DNA from: Beijerinckiaceae bacterium
Lineage (GTDB): Bacteria; Pseudomonadota; Alphaproteobacteria; Rhizobiales; Beijerinckiaceae
DNA: 35,189 nt
Direction of reading: 5' to 3'
Assembly: GCA_947372795.1 (NCBI GenBank)
Contig: CANBVC010000004.1
Span: 1-35,189 of the forward strand
The translations under genes were made by a program, and so were the position numbers. This document shows, piece by piece, positions 1 through 8,279 of this stretch (its first letter is position 1; each line of letters starts with the position of its first letter). The notes beneath the pieces were generated by a model that was not told where the DNA came from, did not search any database, and saw only the letters and a list, made by a program, of their open reading frames with translations.

Positions 1-282
1 CCGATCTTTATGTTCCTGCTGTCAGGGGCATCGGGATCCTATTTCGTGTGGCATGCGCTGAATGGCGAGCGCGGGCTGAATGCTAAGGTCGCTTATAGGG
101 CGAAAATCGCCGATCTTTCGCAGGAACATGCACGCCTCCTAACTGTCCGTGAGCAGATGGAGCGACGGATCGTGATGCTGCAGACCGATCAAGTTGATCG
201 CGACATTCTCGAAGAAGAGTCGAAGCTCGTTCTGGGGCGCATCGGGAAGTCAGATCTCCTGATTTTGACAGCCCCAGAATGA
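1..282 (+). CDS. FtsB/DivIC-family septum formation initiator protein (5' end outside window)
   Basis: The reading frame is open from base 1 and stops at TGA 280-282, so the gene begins before the window; an in-frame ATG at 10 is probably internal. The visible ~93 residues start with a hydrophobic stretch (FLLSGASGSYFVWHALNGERG), the end of a single membrane anchor, followed by a heptad-rich coiled coil (roughly residues 30-60) and a short C-terminal part. This is the architecture of FtsB/DivIC proteins, which join FtsL and FtsQ at the division septum. In Hyphomicrobiales a gene of this kind lies just upstream of pdhA, which supports the call. It is followed after 185 bases by pdhA. Family assignment rests on layout and synteny; the exact FtsB orthology is inferred. 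Confidence 0.75.
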   Translation, partial: PIFMFLLSGASGSYFVWHALNGERGLNAKVAYRAKIADLSQEHARLLTVREQMERRIVMLQTDQVDRDILEEESKLVLGRIGKSDLLILTAPE

Positions 283-285
283 GTT

Positions 286-361
286 AACCTAAATTCGGTT
301 CATTTTTGTGCATAACCGCGATTCGGTTAATTTGTTTAGTATCGTTATTTTACAATCGGTT
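286..361 (+). promoter_or_regulatory. Candidate operator array and promoter upstream of pdhA
   Basis: Two copies of the 15-base element AACC-N3-ATTCGGTT lie at 286-300 (AACCTAAATTCGGTT) and 314-328 (AACCGCGATTCGGTT), 28 bases apart. Each is an AACC-N7-GGTT dyad. A third half-site, AATCGGTT, lies at 354-361. A good -10 hexamer, TACAAT (351-356), overlaps that half-site; no strong -35 is visible at the right distance. The arrangement looks like binding sites for a dimeric regulator around the pdhA promoter. Which regulator binds is unknown. Confidence 0.5.
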
Positions 362-467
362 AGGCATTGGATTATTGCCCAAAAACCCATCTCGCCATGT
401 GGCTCATGTTAGGCTAAGGTCTAACTCTCTTCTGCGCCCCGCCGGGGCGGCTCCTCAGAGGTTCAAA

Positions 468-1511
468 ATGGCATCTGCCGCATCCGCCCGCACCAAATCG
501 GCGCCCGCACGGGCCGCCGCGAAATCATCAGGCTCCGCTGCGGCAGCGCCGCAATTCTCCAAAGAGCAAGAACTCTCGGCCTATCGGGAAATGCTCCTGA
601 TCCGCCGATTCGAAGAGAAGGCCGGTCAGCTTTATGGCATGGGCCTCATCGGCGGGTTCTGCCATCTCTACATCGGCCAGGAGGCCGTTGTGACTGGCAT
701 GCAAATGGCTCTCAATGAGGGCGACCAGATCATCACGGGCTACCGCGATCACGGACATATGCTCGCCTGCGGCATGGATCCCAAGGGCGTCATGGCCGAA
801 CTGACTGGTCGTCGCGGCGGCCTGTCGCGTGGCAAGGGCGGCTCCATGCATATGTTCTCGAAAGAGAAACATTTCTACGGCGGCCATGGCATCGTGGGCG
901 GTCAGGTGTCTTTGGGCACTGGCCTCGCTTTCGCCAACCATTATCGCAACAATGGTTCGGCCTCGATGATCTATTTCGGCGACGGCGCCGCCAATCAGGG
1001 TCAGGTCTACGAGAGCTTCAATATGGCGGAGCTTTGGAAGCTTCCCGCCATCTTCATCATCGAGAACAATCGCTATGCGATGGGCACCGCGGTTTCGCGT
1101 TCCTCCGCCCAGCAGGATTTCTCCAGGCGTGGCCTGTCGTTCAACATCCCAGGCGAGCAGGTGGACGGCATGGATGTGCGCGCGGTGATGGCGGCTGGCG
1201 CCAAGGCGCTCGATTGGGCGCGCTCCGGCAAGGGCCCCTATATTCTTGAGATGCAGACCTATCGCTATCGCGGCCATTCCATGTCCGATCCGGCGAAATA
1301 TCGCTCCAAGGAAGAAGTGCAGAAGATGCGCGAGGAGCATGATCCGATCGAGCAGGTTCGGGCGCGCATTCTGCGGGCTAAGTTCGCAACCGAAGACGAT
1401 TTGAAGGCGATCGACGCCAAGGTTCGCGCCATTGTCGCCGAGGCCGCCGAATTCGCCTCGAACGACCCTGAGCCCGATGTGTCCGAGCTCTGGACCGATA
1501 TTACGCTTTGA
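468..1511 (+). CDS. pdhA: Pyruvate dehydrogenase E1 component, alpha subunit
   Basis: With PdhB this forms the heterotetrameric E1 that decarboxylates pyruvate with thiamine diphosphate and transfers the acetyl group to lipoyl-E2 in the cytoplasm. The 347-residue protein starts with an Ala/Ser/Lys-rich tail (about 1-30), then the E1-alpha fold. The ThDP motif runs from GDG (171-173) to NN (200-201), and the loop around H270/S271 (YRGHSMSDPAKYR) is the usual phosphorylation-loop region of E1-alpha. The frame is open back to a GTG at 306, but that extra 54 residues is not family-like, so ATG 468 (MASAASARTK) is chosen; length then matches other alphaproteobacterial PdhA. First gene of pdhA-pdhB-DUF5076-pdhC, with a hairpin between pdhA and pdhB. 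Confidence 0.97.
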   Translation: MASAASARTKSAPARAAAKSSGSAAAAPQFSKEQELSAYREMLLIRRFEEKAGQLYGMGLIGGFCHLYIGQEAVVTGMQMALNEGDQIITGYRDHGHMLACGMDPKGVMAELTGRRGGLSRGKGGSMHMFSKEKHFYGGHGIVGGQVSLGTGLAFANHYRNNGSASMIYFGDGAANQGQVYESFNMAELWKLPAIFIIENNRYAMGTAVSRSSAQQDFSRRGLSFNIPGEQVDGMDVRAVMAAGAKALDWARSGKGPYILEMQTYRYRGHSMSDPAKYRSKEEVQKMREEHDPIEQVRARILRAKFATEDDLKAIDAKVRAIVAEAAEFASNDPEPDVSELWTDITL

Positions 1512-1517
1512 ACCCAA

Positions 1518-1535
1518 GCCCGCCTTGGGGCGGGC
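1518..1535 (+). terminator. Hairpin between pdhA and pdhB, possible attenuator
   Basis: A perfect 7-base stem GCCCGCC (1518-1524) / GGCGGGC (1529-1535) with loop TTGG is followed by CCTTTCG. The stem begins seven bases after the pdhA stop codon. The T run is only three bases long, so it would be a weak terminator, an attenuator, or an mRNA-stabilising structure that sets the pdhA to pdhB ratio. Confidence 0.5.
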
Positions 1536-1586
1536 CTTTCGCTGGAATGAATCAGGGGCCATTGCGCCCCATCGGTGAGGACCATC

Positions 1587-2945
1587 ATGGCCACCAATAT
1601 CCTCATGCCCGCACTGTCTCCCACAATGGAGCAGGGCAAGCTTTCGAAATGGGTCAAGAAAGAAGGCGACAGCATCAAGTCTGGCGATGTCATCGCTGAG
1701 ATTGAGACTGACAAGGCGACTATGGAAGTCGAGGCGGTCGATGAAGGCGTCCTTGGCAAAATCCTCGTCGCCGAAGGTACCGAGAATGTCGCGGTCAACA
1801 CGCCCATCGGCGTGATTGTTCAGGATGGCGAATCCGCTGATGCTGCGCCGGCTCCGGCTCCCGTGGCCGCGTCTGCGCCTATCTCGGCAGCCCCCGCCGC
1901 CGCTCCAATAAGTGCGTCATTCGCCAGCGTTCCTGCTGCGGCCGAAGTTCCCGCTGGCACACAGATGGTTATGACCACCGTCCGCGAGGCTCTGCGCGAC
2001 GCCATGGCCGAAGAAATGCGCCGCGATGGCGATGTCTTCGTCATGGGCGAAGAAGTCGCGGAATATCAGGGCGCTTACAAGATAACGCAGGGCCTTCTGC
2101 AGGAATTTGGCGCGCGACGCGTCGTCGACACGCCGATCACCGAACATGGTTTCGCTGGCCTTGGCGTCGGCGCCGCCATGACGGGTCTACGTCCGATCAT
2201 CGAGTTCATGACCTTCAATTTCGCCATGCAGGCGATTGACCACATCATCAACTCGGCCGCCAAAACGCTCTACATGTCGGGCGGACAGATGGGTTGTCCC
2301 ATCGTGTTCCGTGGACCCAACGGCGCTGCGGCGCGTGTGGGCGCCCAGCACAGTCAGGATTTCGCAGCCTGGTATTCGCAGATCCCCGGCCTCAAGGTGG
2401 TGATGCCCTATACCGCCGCCGATGCGAAGGGTCTGCTGAAGAGCGCCATCCGTGATCCTAATCCGATCATCTTCCTTGAGAATGAGATCCTTTATGGTCA
2501 GAGCTTCGAAGTTCCGAAGCTCGACGACTATCTCGTGCCGATCGGCAAGGCGCGGGTGCATCGCGTGGGCCACCACATCACGCTGGTCTCCTTCGGCATC
2601 GGCATGACCTATTGCGTCAAGGCCGCTGAAGAGCTCGCCAAGGAAGGAATCGAGGCGGAGATCATCGATCTGCGCACGATCCGTCCCATGGATACGGAAA
2701 CAGTCGTGCGCTCCATCATGAAGACCGGGCGCTGCGTGGCGGTGGAAGAGGGTTGGCCACAGAGCGGCGTCACCGCCGAAATCGGCATGCGCATCATGGA
2801 AGCCGCGTTCGATTATCTCGACGCGCCCGTGGCGCGCGTGACGGGCAAGGACGTGCCGATGCCTTACGCCGCCAATCTCGAAAAGCTGGCGTTGCCGACT
2901 GTCGCTGACGTGATTCAGGCCGCCAAGGCTGTTCTCTATCGGTGA
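1587..2945 (+). CDS. pdhB: Pyruvate dehydrogenase E1 component, beta subunit, with N-terminal lipoyl domain
   Basis: Partner of PdhA in E1. The 452-residue protein has a biotinyl/lipoyl domain at about 1-80 with the lipoylated lysine K43 in ETDKATME, an Ala/Pro linker (about 84-126), and the transketolase-like E1-beta domain (about 127-452). Canonical E1-beta is about 325 residues; the added lipoyl domain is a known feature of several alphaproteobacteria. ATG 1587 ([10 protein letters not shown]) is preferred over GTG 1575 because GAGG lies just upstream and because MPALSPTM should be near the start. The lipoyl domain closely resembles that of PdhC in protein and DNA. Followed by the DUF5076 gene after three bases. 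Confidence 0.97.
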   Translation: MATNILMPALSPTMEQGKLSKWVKKEGDSIKSGDVIAEIETDKATMEVEAVDEGVLGKILVAEGTENVAVNTPIGVIVQDGESADAAPAPAPVAASAPISAAPAAAPISASFASVPAAAEVPAGTQMVMTTVREALRDAMAEEMRRDGDVFVMGEEVAEYQGAYKITQGLLQEFGARRVVDTPITEHGFAGLGVGAAMTGLRPIIEFMTFNFAMQAIDHIINSAAKTLYMSGGQMGCPIVFRGPNGAAARVGAQHSQDFAAWYSQIPGLKVVMPYTAADAKGLLKSAIRDPNPIIFLENEILYGQSFEVPKLDDYLVPIGKARVHRVGHHITLVSFGIGMTYCVKAAEELAKEGIEAEIIDLRTIRPMDTETVVRSIMKTGRCVAVEEGWPQSGVTAEIGMRIMEAAFDYLDAPVARVTGKDVPMPYAANLEKLALPTVADVIQAAKAVLYR

Positions 2946-2948
2946 TTC

Positions 2949-3245
2949 ATGGCCGAACAGATCGTGCATGAACTTCCTGCGCCGCCCGAGGCTGTCCGTC
3001 ACGGCGGACAGGAAGTGCTTCGAGCCTTCATCGTCGAAGGCGATCTGCACGTGAGTTTGACCAACGCATTCGAGCGTCCCGCCTTGTGGGGCGTCCTTCT
3101 TGTCGACATCGCGCGTCATGTGGCGCGCATGTATTCGCAGGAAGGGACCGCGTTGCGCGATCAGGCGCTCGACGAAATCTATCGGACCCTTCAGACCGAG
3201 TGGTCGATCCCCGACGACGATGGTCAAACAGACGTGATCAACTGA
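2949..3245 (+). CDS. DUF5076 domain-containing protein
   Basis: A 98-residue soluble protein of unknown function, recognised as the DUF5076 family that is commonly found between pdhB and pdhC in Hyphomicrobiales. It has no signal peptide or membrane segment and is acidic overall, with a central [17 protein letters not shown] segment that looks like an amphipathic helix. It starts three bases after pdhB and ends eight bases before pdhC, so it is certainly co-transcribed and probably co-translated with them. The position suggests a role linked to the pyruvate dehydrogenase complex, but nothing in the sequence shows catalysis. Confidence 0.85.
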   Translation: MAEQIVHELPAPPEAVRHGGQEVLRAFIVEGDLHVSLTNAFERPALWGVLLVDIARHVARMYSQEGTALRDQALDEIYRTLQTEWSIPDDDGQTDVIN

Positions 3246-3253
3246 GGCGAGCC

Positions 3254-4582
3254 ATGCCCATCAACATCCTCATGCCCGCGCTGTCCCCGACGATGGAAAA
3301 GGGCAATATTGCCCGCTGGTTGAAAAAAGAAGGCGACTCGATCAAGTCCGGCGACGTCATCGCCGAGATCGAGACCGACAAGGCGACCATGGAAATCGAG
3401 GCGGTCGATGAAGGCGTGCTCGCCAAGATCCTTGTTCCCGACGGAACGGCCGACGTGCCCGTCAATCAGCTGATCGGCCTCATCGCCGCTGATGGCGAAG
3501 ACGTCAGCGCAGTCGCAGCGGCTGGCGGCGCCCCCGTCGCGGCTCCTGCACCGGCTGCCGCCGCAGCTCCTGCGTCCGCTCCCATCGCCGCACAGGCCGC
3601 GCCGGTTGCGGCTCCCGCAGCTGCGGCGCCTGCCACTGGCTCGCGCGTTTTCGCCTCGCCGCTCGCGCGTCGTATCGCCAAGGACGCCGGGCTCGACCTT
3701 TCCGTCGTGAGCGGCACTGGCCCGCATGGTCGTATCGTCGAGCGCGACGTGAAGGCCGCCATCGCTGGCGGCGTCAAGACTGCGCCTGCCGCTACCGCTG
3801 CCGCCGCTGCCGCTCCACAGGCCGCGCGCGCTCCCGTTGCCGCCATGGGCGATGAGCAGATCAAGAAATTCTACGAGCCAGGCAGCTACGAAGAAATTCC
3901 GCACGATTCTATGCGCAAGACCATCGCCCGCCGTCTGGTCGAAGCCAAGCAGACGATCCCGCATTTCTACCTCACGGTGGATTGCGATCTCGACAAGCTG
4001 CTGGCCCTGCGCGAGGAGATCAACAAGGCTGCCCCCATGGTCGATGGCAAGCCCGCCTATAAGGTCTCGGTCAATGACTTCGTGATCAAGGGCATGGCCC
4101 TGTCGCTGATGCGCGTGCCCGACGCCAATGTCACCTGGACCGAAGGCGCCATGCTGAAGCATCGCACCGCCGATGTCGGCGTCGCGGTGTCGATCCCCGG
4201 CGGTCTCATCACGCCCGTGGTGCGTAGCGCCGAGAAGAAGTCGCTGTCCGCCATCTCCAATGAGATGAAGGACTATGCGGCCCGCGCCCGCGCCCGTAAG
4301 CTCAAGCCCGAGGAATATCAGGGTGGCACATCGGCGGTGTCCAACCTCGGCATGTTCGGCATCAAGCACTTCTCGGCGGTCATCAACCCGCCCCACGCCA
4401 CCATTCTTGCGGTCGGCGCGGGCGAGCAGCGCGTGGTGGTGAAGAACGGCCAGCCTGCGGTCGCGACCGTGATGAGCGTGACGCTCTCCACGGATCACCG
4501 CGCGGTCGACGGCGCGCTTGGCGCGGAGCTGATCTCCGCCTTCAAGCAGCTGATCGAAAACCCGATGTCCATGCTGGTGTAA
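3254..4582 (+). CDS. pdhC: Pyruvate dehydrogenase E2, dihydrolipoamide acetyltransferase
   Basis: Core subunit of the complex; transfers the acetyl group from the lipoyl arm to CoA. The 442-residue protein has one lipoyl domain (about 1-80, lipoylated K43 in ETDKATME), an Ala/Pro hinge, a peripheral-subunit-binding domain (about 132-170, [17 protein letters not shown]), a second Ala-rich hinge, and the catalytic domain (about 213-442) with the active-site motif DHRAVDG (H415, D419). The frame is open upstream, overlapping the DUF5076 gene, but ATG 3254 ([10 protein letters not shown]) gives the family N terminus and follows a GAGG-like site. Last gene of the pdhA operon; a hairpin follows. 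Confidence 0.97.
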   Translation: MPINILMPALSPTMEKGNIARWLKKEGDSIKSGDVIAEIETDKATMEIEAVDEGVLAKILVPDGTADVPVNQLIGLIAADGEDVSAVAAAGGAPVAAPAPAAAAAPASAPIAAQAAPVAAPAAAAPATGSRVFASPLARRIAKDAGLDLSVVSGTGPHGRIVERDVKAAIAGGVKTAPAATAAAAAAPQAARAPVAAMGDEQIKKFYEPGSYEEIPHDSMRKTIARRLVEAKQTIPHFYLTVDCDLDKLLALREEINKAAPMVDGKPAYKVSVNDFVIKGMALSLMRVPDANVTWTEGAMLKHRTADVGVAVSIPGGLITPVVRSAEKKSLSAISNEMKDYAARARARKLKPEEYQGGTSAVSNLGMFGIKHFSAVINPPHATILAVGAGEQRVVVKNGQPAVATVMSVTLSTDHRAVDGALGAELISAFKQLIENPMSMLV

Positions 4583-4590
4583 GGCTCTCT

Positions 4591-4610
4591 TGCTCGGCGC
4601 ATGCCGAGCA
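4591..4610. terminator. Hairpin in the convergent gap after pdhC
   Basis: A perfect 8-base stem TGCTCGGC / GCCGAGCA with loop GCAT lies between pdhC (ends 4582) and the minus-strand small gene (ends 4622). No T run follows on either strand, so it could be a weak bidirectional terminator or a 3'-end stabiliser. Confidence 0.45.
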
Positions 4611-4621
4611 GGAAGTGGCGA

Positions 4622-4861
4622 TCAGACATCTTTATTCAACAGTTTGAATAATCTGGTCTGATCGTCCAGAGCGCGTTCATCGCCTGTGAATGTGCTGTAT
4701 TCGACATGATTGTCGAAGAAATCCACCTCAATTCGAATGCCGACAAGGGTCAGGGTAACCATCACGGAATCTGCCCGCATGTGCTCGATGCGATAGCTGA
4801 TCGAGCGGTCTTTCAAGAAGTTCAGAAAGAGCAGGAGGTCACGGATGCCATTGAGTTTCAT
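4622..4861 (-). CDS. Small conserved-looking hypothetical protein
   Basis: A 79-residue protein (MKLNGIRDLLLFLNFLKDRS...) with no membrane segment or signal peptide that I can see. It begins with a helix-like hydrophobic segment and continues into alternating residues (VMVTLTLVGIRIEVDFF, then VEYSTFTGDE) that suggest a beta-sheet. I do not recognise a named family. The start is set by GGAAGGG about eight bases before ATG 4859-4861; a GTG three codons upstream would sit directly on that ribosome binding site. It is the only minus-strand gene in the pyruvate dehydrogenase region and lies between pdhC and lpd. Coding is supported by the ribosome site, the intact frame and the convergent hairpin; function is unknown. 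Confidence 0.7.
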   Translation of the reverse strand: MKLNGIRDLLLFLNFLKDRSISYRIEHMRADSVMVTLTLVGIRIEVDFFDNHVEYSTFTGDERALDDQTRLFKLLNKDV

Positions 4862-5045
4862 GTCAGTCACCCTTCCGGTATTCGCTACGGCTCAGGAGTT
4901 TCTTTATGTCCGTGCGGCGGCGTCTCCTGATTTTAACTAATGACAAATACAAACGCTCAAGGCGAGATATCGCTCGCGTAAGTTTGCGACCTGCGTCCTG
5001 AGCTGCAATACGGCTTCGTTCTCTCTCCGTCCGCGAGATCCACCC

Positions 5046-6488
5046 ATGAGCAATCCCTACGACATTCTCATCATCGGCGGCGGGCCTGGCGGCTATGTCA
5101 CCGCCATTCGCGCGGCGCAGCTCGGGTTCAAGACCGCGCTTGTCGAGCGCGAGCATCTGGGCGGGATCTGCCTCAATTGGGGCTGCATCCCAACCAAGGC
5201 GCTGCTACGTTCGGCTGAGATCTATCATTACGCCCAGCATCCCGAAGCCTATGGCCTGAAGATCGAGGGCAAGGTGACGTTTGATCCGGCTGCGGTTGTG
5301 AAGCGCTCGCGCGGCGTGTCCGCCCAGCTCAACGGCGGCGTCGGCTTCTTGCTCAAGAAGAACAAGGTCGACGTCATCTGGGGTGAGGCGACCATCACCA
5401 AGGTCGGCGAAGTCACTGTCGGCCCCTCAACGAAGCCTGCCGTGCAGCCGCAGAACGCCATTCCCAAGGGCGTGCTGGGGGCAGGGACCTATCAGGCCAA
5501 GCACATCATCGTGGCCACCGGCGCGCGCCCGCGCGTGCTGCCGGGCATTGAGCCCGACGGCAAGCTGATCTGGACCTATTTCGAAGCCATGGTTCCCGCA
5601 GCTTTCCCCAAGTCCCTCATCGTCATGGGCTCGGGCGCTATCGGCATCGAATTCGCCAGCTTCTACGCCACCATGGGCGCTGAAGTGACCGTCGTTGAAG
5701 TGCTGCCGCAAATCATGCCTGTCGAGGACGCGGAGATCGCGGCCGTTGCGCGCAAGCGGTTTGAAAAGGCGGGCATCAAGATCATGACCTCCACCAAGGT
5801 GGTGAAGGTTGAGAAGGGCGCCGATGACGTCACCTGCACGGTGGAGGACGCCAAGGGCGTAAAGCAGACCCTCAAGGCGGAGCGTATGATTTCCGCCGTG
5901 GGCGTCGTCTGCAACACCGAGAACCTCGGGCTTGAAAAGCTCGGCGTGAAGATGGATCGCGGCGCGATCGTGACGGACGGGCTCGGCCGCACCAATGTGC
6001 CCGGCGTCTACGCCATCGGTGACGTAGCTGGTCCGCCCATGCTCGCCCACAAGGCGGAGCACGAGGGCGTGATCTGCATCGAGACCATCAAGGGCCTGCA
6101 CACCCACGCCATGGACAAGGCCATGATTCCCGGCTGCACCTATTGCCATCCGCAGGTCGCGAGCGTCGGCCTCACCGAGGCCAAGGCCAAGGAAGCTGGC
6201 CATGATGTGAAGGTCGGCCGCTTCTCCTTCACCGGCAATGGCAAGGCGATCGCCCTTGGCGAGCCTGACGGCCTCGTGAAGACCATTTTCGACGCCAAGA
6301 CGGGCAAGCTGCTGGGCGCGCATATGGTCGGTGCGGAAGTGACCGAGCTCATTCAGGGCTATGTCATCGCCATGAATTGCGAGACGACCGAAGAAGAGCT
6401 GATGCACACGGTCTTCCCGCATCCGACTCTCTCGGAGATGATGCACGAAGCTGTTCTTGACGCCTACGGTCGTGTGATCCACAGCTGA
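5046..6488 (+). CDS. lpdA: Dihydrolipoyl dehydrogenase (E3)
   Basis: Flavoprotein that reoxidises dihydrolipoyl groups of E2 with NAD+. The 480-residue protein has the FAD-binding GGGPGG motif (11-16), the redox disulfide C42/C47 in GGICLNWGCIPTK, a second Rossmann motif for NAD (GSGAIGIEFA), the FAD-binding GDV near YAIGDVAG, and the C-terminal catalytic pair H459/E464 in HPTLSE. An insertion near residues 120-150 (KPAVQPQNAIPKGVLGAG) is typical of alphaproteobacterial pyruvate-linked Lpd. It lies 463 bases from pdhC, separated by a minus-strand gene, so it probably has its own promoter in 4871-5045; no convincing hexamer pair was found there. The next gene begins four bases after the stop. 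Confidence 0.97.
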   Translation: MSNPYDILIIGGGPGGYVTAIRAAQLGFKTALVEREHLGGICLNWGCIPTKALLRSAEIYHYAQHPEAYGLKIEGKVTFDPAAVVKRSRGVSAQLNGGVGFLLKKNKVDVIWGEATITKVGEVTVGPSTKPAVQPQNAIPKGVLGAGTYQAKHIIVATGARPRVLPGIEPDGKLIWTYFEAMVPAAFPKSLIVMGSGAIGIEFASFYATMGAEVTVVEVLPQIMPVEDAEIAAVARKRFEKAGIKIMTSTKVVKVEKGADDVTCTVEDAKGVKQTLKAERMISAVGVVCNTENLGLEKLGVKMDRGAIVTDGLGRTNVPGVYAIGDVAGPPMLAHKAEHEGVICIETIKGLHTHAMDKAMIPGCTYCHPQVASVGLTEAKAKEAGHDVKVGRFSFTGNGKAIALGEPDGLVKTIFDAKTGKLLGAHMVGAEVTELIQGYVIAMNCETTEEELMHTVFPHPTLSEMMHEAVLDAYGRVIHS

Positions 6489-6492
6489 CCCC

Positions 6493-7191
6493 ATGCAGCC
6501 TTGGATCCATCTGGATAAAACAAACATTCCTGGCGGCGGAGAGCTTAAGCTGTCGCAACGCGGCGACGAGTTCTCCATTCGCCTCGCCGGCAATGAGTTG
6601 ATGAACAGCCGCCTCAGCGGCTCGGAAGAGGCGCTGGCGACGCTCGCCTGCGCAAAGATCGCCAACCGAAAGCAGCCGCGCATCCTCATCGGCGGCCTCG
6701 GCATGGGCTTCACGCTGCGCGCTGCTTTGGCGGTGCTGGGGCCGGAGGCGAAGGTTGTGGTGGCCGAGCTGCTGCCCGCCGTGATCGCTTGGGCGCGCGG
6801 CCCCATGGCCGCCCTTTTCAACGGCTGCCTTGATGATCCGCGCGTCACCATTGAACAGGTCGATGTGGCGAGGCTGATCAATCCGGGGGCAGGGGGCTGG
6901 GACGCGATCCTGCTTGACGTCGATAATGGGCCGGAGGCCATGACCCAATCGGCGAACGACGGCCTTTATGGCATGTCGGGCCTCAGCATCGCTCGCCATG
7001 CTCTTAAGCCGGGCGGCGTGCTGGCGGTCTGGTCGCAGGGGCCTGATCGCGATTTCAAAAGTCGCTTCGGCAGGAGCGGCTTTCAGGTCGAGGAAGTCAT
7101 GGTGCGCGCCCATCGCGGCAAGAGCGGCGCCCGCCATGTGATCTGGCTGGGAACCGCAGGCGGGCCGCCGCGCGCGGGGCGTGATCGGTAG
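6493..7191 (+). CDS. Spermidine-synthase-like SAM-fold protein
   Basis: A 232-residue Rossmann-fold protein of the spermidine synthase/SAM-dependent methyltransferase group. The glycine-rich motif ILIGGLGMGFTLRAAL (about 64-79) is the nucleotide-binding loop, an acidic residue (E92) follows the second strand, and LLDVDNGP (about 140-147) resembles the acidic active-site region of aminopropyltransferases. At 232 residues it is shorter than a full spermidine synthase and lacks most of the N-terminal beta-barrel. It starts four bases after lpd and is followed by lipA, so it is probably co-transcribed with the lipoate genes, but the substrate cannot be told from sequence. Methyltransferase or polyamine transferase are both possible. 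Confidence 0.75.
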   Translation: MQPWIHLDKTNIPGGGELKLSQRGDEFSIRLAGNELMNSRLSGSEEALATLACAKIANRKQPRILIGGLGMGFTLRAALAVLGPEAKVVVAELLPAVIAWARGPMAALFNGCLDDPRVTIEQVDVARLINPGAGGWDAILLDVDNGPEAMTQSANDGLYGMSGLSIARHALKPGGVLAVWSQGPDRDFKSRFGRSGFQVEEVMVRAHRGKSGARHVIWLGTAGGPPRAGRDR

Positions 7192-7277
7192 TCTATCCCA
7201 AGGCCGCGATTGCGTGGTCCAGCGCCACGGCATAGATACGAATGCAAGCGGCCTCGCCGCATCTTCAGGATCAGACC

Positions 7278-8264
7278 ATGGCTGTCGTTTTTGACATCGA
7301 CAAGGATCCCCGCCGTCAGTCGGGTGAGGCGAGCGCGCAGGCCAAGCCCCGCCATCCCGAAAAGGCCCATCGGCCCGATCAGCCCCTGCTGCGCAAGCCT
7401 GACTGGATCCGGGTCAAGGCGCCGGGCTCACCGCAATGGGCCGAGACCAACCGCATCGTGAAAGAGAACAATCTCGTCACGGTCTGCGAGGAGGCGGGCT
7501 GCCCGAACATTGGCGAGTGCTGGGAGAAGAAGCACGCCACTTTCATGATCATGGGCGACACCTGCACGAGAGCCTGCGCTTTCTGCAATGTGCGCACGGG
7601 CATGCCTGCGCCGCTGGATGTCTCCGAGCCCCAAAAGGTGGCCGAAGCGGTCGCCAAGCTCGGGCTCAGCCATGTCGTCATCACTTCGGTCGACCGCGAC
7701 GATCTTGCCGACGGCGGGGCCGAACATTTTGCGCAGACGATCCACGCCATTCGCGCCCTTTCGCCTGACACGACCATCGAGATCTTGACGCCCGATTTCC
7801 TGCGTAAGGAGGGGGCGCTTGAGGTCGTGGTCGCGGCGCGGCCGGACGTTTTCAATCATAATCTGGAGACGGTGCCCTCGCGATACCTCAAAGTGCGGCC
7901 GGGCGCCCGTTACTTCCACTCCATCCGCCTGCTGCAGCGGGTGAAGGAGCTCGATCCGACCATTTTCACCAAGTCGGGGATCATGGTGGGGCTTGGCGAG
8001 GAGCGGAACGAAGTGCTTCAGCTCATGGACGACCTGCGTTCGGCCGATGTGGATTTCCTGACGATCGGCCAATATCTCCAGCCTACCCGAAAGCATCACC
8101 CGGTGTTGAGCTTCGTTACGCCGGAAGAATTCAAGTCCTATGAAACCGTAGCGGGTGCGAAGGGGTTCCTGTTGGTATCGGCTTCTCCGCTGACGCGGTC
8201 CTCCCATCATGCGGGGGAGGATTTCGCCAGGCTCAAGGCGGCGAGGCTCGCGCGAAACCAGTAA
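7278..8264 (+). CDS. lipA: Lipoyl synthase
   Basis: Radical SAM enzyme that inserts two sulfur atoms into octanoyl groups on lipoyl domains, here most obviously PdhB and PdhC. In the 328-residue protein, C70, C75 and C81 ([12 protein letters not shown]) bind the auxiliary iron-sulfur cluster that is sacrificed as sulfur donor, and C96, C100 and C103 (CTRACAFC) bind the radical SAM cluster. A Ser near the C terminus ([10 protein letters not shown]) matches the conserved RSS motif that ligates the auxiliary cluster. ATG 7278 is chosen because AGGA lies seven bases upstream; an ATG at 7242 has no comparable site. lipB was not seen in the window. Confidence 0.97.
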   Translation: MAVVFDIDKDPRRQSGEASAQAKPRHPEKAHRPDQPLLRKPDWIRVKAPGSPQWAETNRIVKENNLVTVCEEAGCPNIGECWEKKHATFMIMGDTCTRACAFCNVRTGMPAPLDVSEPQKVAEAVAKLGLSHVVITSVDRDDLADGGAEHFAQTIHAIRALSPDTTIEILTPDFLRKEGALEVVVAARPDVFNHNLETVPSRYLKVRPGARYFHSIRLLQRVKELDPTIFTKSGIMVGLGEERNEVLQLMDDLRSADVDFLTIGQYLQPTRKHHPVLSFVTPEEFKSYETVAGAKGFLLVSASPLTRSSHHAGEDFARLKAARLARNQ

Positions 8265-8279
8265 CGCCTGAGGGGTCAT

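Noticed and set aside
306-467. Upstream extension of pdhA from a GTG at 306
   Set aside because: The extra 54 residues cross the promoter and operator-like repeats and look unlike any E1-alpha N terminus; ATG 468 fits family length.
1954-1971. TGGCACACAGATGGTT inside pdhB as a sigma-54 promoter
   Set aside because: The -12 GC is GT, and it lies within a coding region with no suitable downstream gene start.
3224-4498. A 424-codon minus-strand frame opposite pdhC
   Set aside because: Antisense shadow with Gly/Ser/Arg runs opposite the Ala/Pro linkers of PdhC.
5427-6941. A 504-codon open frame on the minus strand opposite lpd and the next gene
   Set aside because: Shadow of lpd codons; its His/Asp/Gly-rich composition is an artefact of reading the opposite strand.
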